Shown here piece by piece: positions 57,528-64,000 of a stretch of DNA of 64,000 nucleotides. Position 1 is the stretch's first letter, and each line of letters starts with the position of its first letter. Location of the stretch: the NCBI RefSeq assembly GCF_024220585.1, contig NZ_JAMXKF010000011.1, positions 62,001 to 126,000 of the forward strand. The letters run 5' to 3'. The stretch is from Dyadobacter diqingensis (GTDB taxonomy: Bacteria; Bacteroidota; Bacteroidia; Cytophagales; Spirosomataceae). The position numbers were made by a program, and so were the translations under genes. Below the pieces are notes generated by a model. It saw only the letters and a list, made by a program, of their open reading frames with translations, was not told the origin of the DNA and searched no databases.

Positions 57528-60350
57528 TCATATGTCCATCATATACTCGGTCAGGTTAAGATCGGCATCTAAATCCAGTTTTTTTCTGAGACGGTAACGC
57601 TTGATTTCAATTCCGCGGACAGAAATTCCCAGTACAGGAGCCATTTCCTTGCTGGAAAGATTCATGCGGAGACATGCCGCAAGTCGCAGTTCAGAGGGGG
57701 AGATTGCAGGACAAATTCTTTTCAGTCTTTTGAAAAATTCGTCATGTACTTCGTTGAAATTTTCTTCAAACAGCACCCAGTCATCCTTGCCTGCAACATT
57801 TCTTTCGATACTGTTCAGTAATTTCTGATAATGGATATTGGGGAGTTGTTGCCCGAGTTCCTGTTTCACCTGTTGCAGCTCATCACGGATCTCCTGAAGG
57901 ATCTCGTTTTTGCGAACGACGTTGATAGCAACATTGCTCAGTTGCTGGCTTTTGTTTTTGATTTCGTTCTGAAGGTTTTCATTGGTGATTTCGATAATCC
58001 TTCTTTCATTGATCAGTTTTTGCTGCCGCAGTTTTTCTTCCTGTTCTTTTATCAATTTCTGGCGGTGACTCACGAGTCTTTTTTCCTGAAAAATGATAAT
58101 GCCCGTTAAAGCCGCTGCCGCAAGCAAAACAAAGAGTAAACGGGCCCAGACGGTTTCGTACCAGTAAGGTTTCACAACAAAATGATATGCAGTAATCTGA
58201 TTATTCAGGCTGCTCTTGATTTCAAAAATATACTTATCGGACGCGAGGTTGGTATAATCAACATAACTCTCCTCGGTCCATTCCGACCATTGTTCAGAAA
58301 GTCCTCGCAAACGATATTTATATTGTATATCCTGCCCGAAAATCGGCAGCGCGTACATGATTCTGATAGAACGGACATCGGCTGGTAACGCGGTGTTGTT
58401 GTTCGTGCCAAACATCTCCGACAAATTTCTCAGATTAATTACCTTCCGGATTGCCGGTTTCAAAGTAGCTGTGATCGGTTTCTCTCCGAATGTCCGGTCG
58501 TACAAGGCATAGCCGTTATCAAGACAAAAGAAATAATATCTTTTTGACAAAGGGATTACGGTTTCACTGTTTCGGATCAATGCAAGTTCCAATGGGCGCG
58601 GCTCGTTTTTGTGATAAAAAACGACCTGATTAAGATAGATTTTAAACCAATCGCTGTCACTGCCGGTCCGGATTTTAAACACGTTATCATCCAGGATGCC
58701 GAGATTTTTATAAGGCAGCAGTTTGTTGTTGCCGTCGGGCTGAAAAAAGTTGTTACCCGACCGCACCAATACGCTTTGTTTCCAGGGAGTAATTTCAACG
58801 GCATATTCACTGGGAATATCCTGCGGTGAGCGGTACTCTTTCCAGGAAAGTGCCGAGTCCAGCCCGGGCGTTAAAACAATATGATACAAACCTCTGTACG
58901 CATGAGCAATCCATAAAGAACCATCTTTTGTTCTGACGATCTGTTTGGCCGGAATTGGCGGAATACCTTTTACAGCAGCATTGTAAGTCCAGATTCCCTT
59001 CGGATCTCTTTTATAAATGTGCAGGCCAGTGTAGGAACCCTGTAACAGGAGTGTATCCTGGCCGGTTGCGATAGGCAGAAATACCCAGCCCCCGTTAATC
59101 GAAGATATTTTTTTTATCCCATTCTCTTCAATCCGGAAAGTAGCGTCGTTATGGCCGGCCAGCAATTGGTTGTTAAGTACTTTGAGGTTCCAGGTCTGTC
59201 CCTCCAATCCGCGGATCGGGCGGAAAGGCTCGGATGACAGCCATTTTTTTACAAACACACCATTGTTAGAGCCAATGTATAACTTGTCTTTCCAGATCGC
59301 TGCTGCATAGGTTGACCCCAGCGGATTGTCATTGGTTTGGTAGGAGATAATCGGTGAAGATAGCTTAATAAGGTCGATGCCCTGATCAAGCCCAAGCCAT
59401 AAGTGTTTGCGATTATCCTCAAAGAGGGACAATATGGTATTGTTTTGCAGACCGTTTTCCTTTTTGATCTGATATTTTAAATTCCCGTTCTTGTCAACGA
59501 CATACAATCCTTTTGAAATCGTGCCAAAAGCGAAGCTGCTGTCTGCACTTAAAACAACTGCTTTGTTGATGATATTCTGTTTAAGATCATCGGCAATTGC
59601 TATTTTCCACTCCGAGAATTTTCCGTTGTCCCAGATAAATAACCCGTGTTTGGAAGTTGTGATTAAAACACGATTGCCTGAAAATGGAAGGATACTTGTA
59701 ACAACAGACGAGGCAAAAAAATCGCTTCCGGCCAGTTTGACAAACGTATTGCCTACCAACTCATATAACCCTTTGTTAAGAAACTGGATGAAAAGCCGGT
59801 TCCTGACATTTCGCATGAACATGAAGTTGTCCTTCGATAGCAGTTCGGTTATTTTTTTGCCGTCGTAGCGGTAGATGCGGGAAAAAGACTGGAAATAAAT
59901 ATTGTTTCCGGCTTTTAAAATGTGCCAGATTTCTTCGGTTTGTAAACTTTTAAAATTGGCTCCTTTACTTAATGAATGATAGACGAGCTGGCTCATTTCG
60001 TTCTTTTTCCAGTACCCGAATTCGGAGTATCCGCCAACGTAAATACGACCGTCGCCGTCAGGCGCCGTATCGCTTAAAACTGTCCTGACTATCTGCCGGT
60101 TGGGGAAAGGATATAACTTCCATACGGCACCATCGTATTCAAGAAGTCCGTCAGAATTGGCGGTGTAAATGACGTTGTCTTTGCTCTGGTCGATGGCCCA
60201 GTTCTGGTTGTGCGCTTTGTAAAGGGTATTCGGAAAATTGACAAGAGGAGGTGTCTCCTGTGCAGCCGCAGAAGAAAAAAACACAAATAAAAACAGTATA
60301 ATGCCGTTTAAAATGTGCTTATGTTTGGCGCAACGGTTGTAAAAAGACAT
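57528..60350 (-). CDS. Membrane-spanning sensor-regulator: periplasmic propeller, Y_Y_Y domain and C-terminal LuxR-type helix-turn-helix
   Basis: 940 residues from ATG 60350. A signal segment (GIILFLFVFFSSAAAQ) leads to two-component-regulator-type propeller repeats (about residues 40-650, for example VIYTANSDGLLEYDGAVWKLY and LGLDQGIDLIKL). A Y_Y_Y domain follows (YKYRLRGLSEQWSEWTEESYVDYTNL, about 680-750), then a membrane helix (LLFVLLAAAALTGIIIF) and a long coiled coil. The C-terminal domain SPSELRLAACLRMNLSSKEMAPVLGISVRGIEIKRYRLRKKL is a LuxR-like DNA-binding unit. There is no histidine kinase, so it resembles SusR-type one-component sensors. It should sense oligosaccharide and activate the susC operon. 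Start at 60386 adds an unsupported stretch. Confidence 0.88.
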   Translation of the reverse strand: MSFYNRCAKHKHILNGIILFLFVFFSSAAAQETPPLVNFPNTLYKAHNQNWAIDQSKDNVIYTANSDGLLEYDGAVWKLYPFPNRQIVRTVLSDTAPDGDGRIYVGGYSEFGYWKKNEMSQLVYHSLSKGANFKSLQTEEIWHILKAGNNIYFQSFSRIYRYDGKKITELLSKDNFMFMRNVRNRLFIQFLNKGLYELVGNTFVKLAGSDFFASSVVTSILPFSGNRVLITTSKHGLFIWDNGKFSEWKIAIADDLKQNIINKAVVLSADSSFAFGTISKGLYVVDKNGNLKYQIKKENGLQNNTILSLFEDNRKHLWLGLDQGIDLIKLSSPIISYQTNDNPLGSTYAAAIWKDKLYIGSNNGVFVKKWLSSEPFRPIRGLEGQTWNLKVLNNQLLAGHNDATFRIEENGIKKISSINGGWVFLPIATGQDTLLLQGSYTGLHIYKRDPKGIWTYNAAVKGIPPIPAKQIVRTKDGSLWIAHAYRGLYHIVLTPGLDSALSWKEYRSPQDIPSEYAVEITPWKQSVLVRSGNNFFQPDGNNKLLPYKNLGILDDNVFKIRTGSDSDWFKIYLNQVVFYHKNEPRPLELALIRNSETVIPLSKRYYFFCLDNGYALYDRTFGEKPITATLKPAIRKVINLRNLSEMFGTNNNTALPADVRSIRIMYALPIFGQDIQYKYRLRGLSEQWSEWTEESYVDYTNLASDKYIFEIKSSLNNQITAYHFVVKPYWYETVWARLLFVLLAAAALTGIIIFQEKRLVSHRQKLIKEQEEKLRQQKLINERRIIEITNENLQNEIKNKSQQLSNVAINVVRKNEILQEIRDELQQVKQELGQQLPNIHYQKLLNSIERNVAGKDDWVLFEENFNEVHDEFFKRLKRICPAISPSELRLAACLRMNLSSKEMAPVLGISVRGIEIKRYRLRKKLDLDADLNLTEYMMDI

Positions 60351-60463
60351 GTTTGAAGAACATTCTTTTCTCACTAAAAAAAACATTTTAACCTATTTTT
60401 TAATAACGTTCGACTCTTTATCAAGGGTAATATACGCTATTAGCATATGAAACAATATAACGT

Positions 60464-61846
60464 ATGGGAATGAAAAAAGTACTTTGTTCAATTTTACTGG
60501 CTTCATCGGGAGTCATGGCGGAAATTAAGCCAACGGATGACAATAACAAAAGCGATATCCGGTATAGTCTTAACTCTTCGGGCTCGCATTATGTGAAATT
60601 TACATTTACCAATCAGGCCTGGTTCCGGTTCAATGAAAACAACCCGGGAACCACGGTTTTAAGCGATCCTGCTTCCAACACCTTTGATATTGGCTTGCGT
60701 CGTACGCGGATGCAGCTCTTTGGCCAGATTACTGATCGTGTCTTTTTTTATACACAGTTTGGACTGAACAATTTTAATAAAACAAATGGTTTCCCGGGTT
60801 ATAACACAGCCGGAACGCCGAGCAACCGGAAAGTGGCCGCATTTTTCCACGACGCGCTTGGTGAATACGAGATTCAGCGTAAAGGCAACAGTTTTATCCG
60901 TTTTGGGGGAGGGCTGACGGTTGTGAACGGACTTTCCCGTTTCTCTCAGCCGAGCATAGGCACCATCATGACCATGGATGTTCCGATTTTTGCACAGGCC
61001 ACAGTGGACCAAACCGACCAGTTTGCTCGTAAACTGGCGATTTACAGCCGGGGACAAGTAGGAAAGTTTAACTATCGGATAGCAGTTGCTGATCCTTTTC
61101 CGATTGAAACCAATGGGGCTGTTCCTCCGGTGTTGGGTGGTAACGCTGTTTTTGCCCAGAAGAAACACAAAAAACAACTGGACGGATTACTGATCTACAA
61201 TATTTTTGATACAGAAGATAATACTACGCCGGGTTATATGACCGGAACTTACCTGGGGAAACGCAAAGTCTGGAATGTTGAAGCTGGATTTATCGCACAA
61301 AAAAATGCGACATGGAGAAGAGAAGGGGCTGATACCCTTTACAGCAATATGAATCTGTGGTCGGTGGCGTCATATCTTGATATGCCGCTTGACACAGAGA
61401 AAGGAACCGCAGTCTCCGGTTATCTTGGATTTTTCCATATGGATTATGGCAAGGGATATCTGCGTTATAACGGAAGCATGAATCCGGCAACCGGAACTAC
61501 ACTCCCGATAGCAGGTGCGAGCGGAACACATGGTAATGCTTACCCGATGTTCGGGACCGGTAATGTTACCTATGCGCAGGCCGGCTATAAATTCAAAGAT
61601 GGATTGCTTGGCAGTCAGGGAACGCTGATGCCGTTTGCATCCGTTCAGCGTTCGGATTATGAACGGCTGAAAGATCCGATGAACCTTTATAATGTAGGTG
61701 TAAACTGGATCATCAAAGGAAACAACGCAAAACTGACTTTGAACTATGAGAACCGTCCTGTTTATAAAAACGGGGTCGTTGCGAATGAATTGGTGAAGGA
61801 TGGTAGAAAAGGAGCCTGGATTCTCCAATACCAGGTTTCGATCTGA
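60464..61846 (+). CDS. Outer-membrane porin (phosphate-selective porin O/P-like)
   Basis: 460 residues. A short signal peptide (KKVLCSILLASSGVMA) is followed by a beta-strand-rich chain with the porin start KFTFTNQAWFRFNENNPG, FDIGLRRTRMQLFGQITDRVFFYTQFGLNNF, FIRFGGGLTVVNG, and KGNNAKLTLNYENRPVYKNG near the end. The layout resembles the OprO/OprP-like porin family used for anions. ATG 60464 or 60470 may start it. It is divergent from the sensor-regulator gene with a 113-base gap. It may belong to the glucan locus or be independent; the solute is unknown. It ends before a copy of the 33-bp palindrome. Confidence 0.82.
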   Translation: MGMKKVLCSILLASSGVMAEIKPTDDNNKSDIRYSLNSSGSHYVKFTFTNQAWFRFNENNPGTTVLSDPASNTFDIGLRRTRMQLFGQITDRVFFYTQFGLNNFNKTNGFPGYNTAGTPSNRKVAAFFHDALGEYEIQRKGNSFIRFGGGLTVVNGLSRFSQPSIGTIMTMDVPIFAQATVDQTDQFARKLAIYSRGQVGKFNYRIAVADPFPIETNGAVPPVLGGNAVFAQKKHKKQLDGLLIYNIFDTEDNTTPGYMTGTYLGKRKVWNVEAGFIAQKNATWRREGADTLYSNMNLWSVASYLDMPLDTEKGTAVSGYLGFFHMDYGKGYLRYNGSMNPATGTTLPIAGASGTHGNAYPMFGTGNVTYAQAGYKFKDGLLGSQGTLMPFASVQRSDYERLKDPMNLYNVGVNWIIKGNNAKLTLNYENRPVYKNGVVANELVKDGRKGAWILQYQVSI

Positions 61847-61883
61847 TAAAAAATAGTAAGAGTAGTAAAGAAGTTAAAGTAGT

Positions 61884-61916
61884 AAAGAAGTCAACTTTTC
61901 AAAAGTTGACTTCTTT
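61884..61916. repeat. 33-bp palindrome, copy 3 with compensatory base-pair swap
   Basis: Same layout as copies 1 and 2 (16-bp perfect arms around C), but the arm reads AAAGAAGTCAACTTTT: the twelfth base is C instead of G and its partner is G instead of C, so pairing is kept. It lies between the converging porin and mdh genes. Confidence 0.85.
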
Positions 61917-61926
61917 CATGATCGGC

Positions 61927-62853
61927 TTAGAGCGTCAAAGCACCATTCATCGCACGAACGGCTTCTGCTGATTTTTCGTAAGCAGCTTTTTCTGCATCAC
62001 TCAAACGCAGGTTAATGATTTTTTCCCATCCATTGCGGCCCAAAACCACCGGAACGCCCATACAGATATCTTTCTGGCCGTATTCGCCGTTCAGATAAAC
62101 ACCGCAGGGAACAATGCGTTTCTGGTTGCGGACAATGCTTTCAACCATCATGGCTGCCGCTGCACCCGGAGCATACCAGGCCGAAGTGCCGATAAGTTTG
62201 GTAAGGGTAGCCCCACCAATCATCGTGTCGGCGGCAATCTGTTCCAGTTTTTCGGCTGAAAGGAAACGGCTTACCGGAATCCCGTTATAAGTGGCAAGTC
62301 GCGTTAAAGGAATCATGGTCGTATCTCCGTGGCCTCCGATCACCATGCCGTGGATATCACTTGGTGAAACCTCCATCGCCATTGCCAGATAGGTTTTGAA
62401 GCGCGCACTGTCCAGCGCACCACCCATACCGATAATTCGTTTCTTAGGGATATCCGCCTCTTTAAAAGCAAGATAGGTCATCGTATCCATCGGGTTGGAA
62501 ACGACAATAAGAATGGCTTTTGGCGAATATTTTAAAATATTTTCAGTAACTGATTTTACAATTCCGGCATTGATTCCGATCAGCTCTTCGCGGGTCATAC
62601 CGGGTTTGCGTGGAATACCGGAAGTGATGACAACTACGTCGGATCCTTTTGTTTTTTCATAGTCATTGGTAGAACCAACAGGCTTGGTATTGAAACCCAG
62701 CAACGCGGCGGTTTGGTACATATCCAATGATTTTCCTTCACTTACACCTTCTTTGATATCCAACAACACTAATTCTTCCGCCAATTCGCGACGAATGATA
62801 TTGTCGGCTGTGGTTGCACCCACAGCGCCAGCGCCTACGACAGTAATCTTCAT
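61927..62853 (-). CDS. mdh: Malate dehydrogenase (LDH-like)
   Basis: 308 residues. It interconverts malate and oxaloacetate with NAD in the citric acid cycle. The Rossmann start ITVVGAGAVGATTADNI, Asp of VLLDIKEG (NAD preference), the substrate arginines in SGIPRKPGMTREEL (about residues 81-94), VSNPMDTMTYLA and the catalytic His in VIGGHGDTTMIPL (about 175) identify it as the lactate-dehydrogenase-like MDH. Arg at the substrate-discriminating position fits MDH rather than LDH. It converges on the porin gene with a palindrome between. Confidence 0.93.
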   Translation of the reverse strand: MKITVVGAGAVGATTADNIIRRELAEELVLLDIKEGVSEGKSLDMYQTAALLGFNTKPVGSTNDYEKTKGSDVVVITSGIPRKPGMTREELIGINAGIVKSVTENILKYSPKAILIVVSNPMDTMTYLAFKEADIPKKRIIGMGGALDSARFKTYLAMAMEVSPSDIHGMVIGGHGDTTMIPLTRLATYNGIPVSRFLSAEKLEQIAADTMIGGATLTKLIGTSAWYAPGAAAAMMVESIVRNQKRIVPCGVYLNGEYGQKDICMGVPVVLGRNGWEKIINLRLSDAEKAAYEKSAEAVRAMNGALTL

Positions 62854-63045
62854 AAAAAAATGTATTTAATTGTGTAAAAATTAATGTTTTGAAATATACC
62901 CTAAAAATAGGTTACATAATTTGTTAAAACCACTAGCCGATTTAATTTTTGTGTGAAAAGTAGTACGCTTACATCCGTAATGCAATTTTTTACGTAAATA
63001 GATAGTTATATTGGCACAATAAACCACTTTTTCTTATTTTAAAGA

Positions 63046-63477
63046 ATGAATGACGAGTCACTAATATCGAGAATATTACATTCCATTTTTTTTAGAAAAG
63101 CCACCGGTAAGGCGGGACGTTATGCCAGTAACACAAGCCGTTTATTTGAATTGATAAAAGACGTTGCCGGTAAATTACAGACAGTAGGGTTCAAAGGGAA
63201 TATGACCGAGTTTCAAAGCAGTGTACAGTTGCTGATCAGAATGGTGAAAGCCTATTCTTCGGGAGCTTACAAGAATCTGCCATGGAAAAGTCTGGTTTCG
63301 ATTGTGGCGGTTCTGATCTATTTTGTGTCGCCCATCGACCTTATCCCTGATTTTCTGCCGGTTATAGGAATTACGGATGACGTGGCCCTTGTTCTATGGC
63401 TAATCAAGACACTGGGGGACGATATTCGCAAATTCAGCGAGTGGGAAAAGAACGAAAAAACAATTAATATCGGATAA
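63046..63477 (+). CDS. YkvA family membrane protein (DUF1232)
   Basis: 143 residues. The signature AVLIYFVSPIDLIPDFLPVIGITDDVALVLWLI (about residues 90-122) is the DUF1232 motif, a hydrophobic hairpin in the membrane. The N-terminal part is basic and polar (RKATGKAGRYASNTSRLFELIKD). The function is not known. It precedes tatA in the same direction, with a separate promoter box between the two. Confidence 0.87.
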   Translation: MNDESLISRILHSIFFRKATGKAGRYASNTSRLFELIKDVAGKLQTVGFKGNMTEFQSSVQLLIRMVKAYSSGAYKNLPWKSLVSIVAVLIYFVSPIDLIPDFLPVIGITDDVALVLWLIKTLGDDIRKFSEWEKNEKTINIG

Positions 63478-63514
63478 AGTGTCTGATTATTTTAGTTCTT
63501 TTCGAATTATTAAG

Positions 63515-63522
63515 TATTTTTG
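63515..63522 (+). promoter_or_regulatory. Candidate -7 element for tatA
   Basis: TATTTTTG matches TAnnTTTG exactly, 25 bases before the tatA ATG. A -33 TTTG is not seen. Confidence 0.45.
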
Positions 63523-63546
63523 TAAACATATAATCAAAGAATAGAT

Positions 63547-63753
63547 ATGGAATCAGTAACTGTTTTAGGTGGAATTATGGGGTTGGGTGGACAAGAGATA
63601 TTTTTGGTAGCCTTGTTCGTTTTGCTATTCTTCGGAGCGAAGAAAATTCCTGAGTTAATGCGTGGTTTAGGCCAGGGAATTAACGAATTCAAAAACGCTA
63701 CCAAAGACGTAAAAGAGAATATTGAAAAAAGTATGGAAGATACTACCAAGTAA
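63547..63753 (+). CDS. tatA: Twin-arginine translocase subunit TatA/TatE
   Basis: 68 residues. A single N-terminal membrane helix (EIFLVALFVLLFFGAKKIPEL) runs into the amphipathic helix with the FGAKKIPELMRGLG motif and an acidic-basic tail (FKNATKDVKENIEKSMED). This is the pore-forming TatA-type subunit for folded-protein export. TatC is not in this window. A hairpin terminator follows before gatA. Confidence 0.93.
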   Translation: MESVTVLGGIMGLGGQEIFLVALFVLLFFGAKKIPELMRGLGQGINEFKNATKDVKENIEKSMEDTTK

Positions 63754-63778
63754 TCTTTCCATCGTATTGAGTACATAA

Positions 63779-63811
63779 CAGAGCCGTTTAGTAGACACTT
63801 AAATGGCTCTG
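63779..63811 (+). terminator. Intrinsic terminator after tatA
   Basis: CAGAGCCGTTTA at 63779-63790 pairs with 63800-63811 with one G-U pair and a nine-base loop, followed by a T-rich tract (ATTCTTTATTTATT). It sits 26 bases after the tatA stop. Confidence 0.75.
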
Positions 63812-63845
63812 ATTCTTTATTTATTACCCGCCAAAAATAATTAAG

Positions 63846-64000
63846 TTGAAAGAGTACCCGACGCTGACCGAAATACAAAATGATTTGCGTGAAGGAGGTT
63901 TAACCTGCGTGCAGTTGGTGAATCATTATTTGGAAAGGATTGAGTCCAATGCCCATTTAAATGTTTTCGTTGATGTTTATTCAGAAGAAGCACTTCTTTT
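63846..64000 (+). CDS. gatA: Glu-tRNA(Gln)/Asp-tRNA(Asn) amidotransferase subunit A, N-terminal part
   Basis: The gene starts at TTG 63846 and is cut by the window end after 51 codons. The product begins MKEYPTLTEIQNDLREGGL, then CVQLVNHYLERIES and LNVFVDVYSEEAL, the usual GatA/amidase-signature N-terminus. The catalytic Ser-cisSer-Lys lies outside the window. GatA following tatA is a common order in Bacteroidota. It forms Gln-tRNA and/or Asn-tRNA by transamidation with GatB and GatC. Confidence 0.85.
   Translation, partial: MKEYPTLTEIQNDLREGGLTCVQLVNHYLERIESNAHLNVFVDVYSEEALL

Overview
The window is a stretch of a Bacteroidota chromosome, most likely order Cytophagales (Dyadobacter/Spirosoma-like; this is an impression from gene content, not a proven placement). 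Supporting signs are two SusC/SusD pairs, a FecR/ECF-sigma pair, a gldE gene next to ssb, an ArgF'-type transcarbamylase, promoter elements of the Bacteroidota form TAnnTTTG, few Shine-Dalgarno sites, and the gene order HU - TPR - tiny ribosomal-type protein - RNase G. About 55 protein genes are supported. I see no rRNA, tRNA, CRISPR array, transposase or prophage.

Layout. 1-6.8 kb: end of an acyl-CoA thioesterase, a HerA-like ATPase, an alpha-E/transglutaminase pair, glmM and a cysteine desulfurase. 6.9-19.7 kb: hemH and a large arginine/proline cluster. Its minus-strand arm is GNAT-argG-argC-argD-argF'; its plus-strand arm is aat-proB-proA and an M20 deacylase. It looks like the succinylated-intermediate arginine route of Bacteroidota. 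The cluster is interrupted by three accessory modules: a VapC/DUF2281 pair, a GxxExxY gene inside an inverted-repeat-bounded cassette, and a HigBA pair. 19.7-28.2 kb: housekeeping genes (enoyl-CoA hydratase, RNase G, a 29-residue basic ribosomal-type protein, TPR protein, HU, mutY, Gfo/Idh oxidoreductase, ssb, gldE).

28.2-39.0 kb: a cell-surface signalling and uptake locus on the minus strand, in the order ECF sigma - FecR - SusC with STN domain - SusD, followed by two lipoproteins, one carrying about 14 FG-GAP calcium motifs. 39.2-47.1 kb: guaB, dedA, a ComA-like phosphosulfolactate synthase, a PaaI-type thioesterase, an ABC exporter, mazG, a heptad-repeat coiled-coil protein and thiamine pyrophosphokinase. 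47.1-61.8 kb: an M1 aminopeptidase, a kelch protein, two tandem GH144-type glucanases, a second SusC/SusD pair, a membrane-spanning propeller/LuxR-type regulator and a divergent porin. I read this as a beta-1,2-glucan utilisation locus. 61.9-64 kb: mdh, a YkvA-like protein, tatA and the start of gatA.

The most unusual signals are non-coding. A 33-bp palindrome occurs three times, once with a compensatory base-pair swap. The GxxExxY gene sits in a 531-bp cassette with about 24-bp terminal inverted repeats, and a gene-less relative lies one gene away. A perfect 11-bp tandem repeat abuts the susC promoter of the glucan locus. A multi-hairpin intergenic region lies between the GNAT gene and aat.
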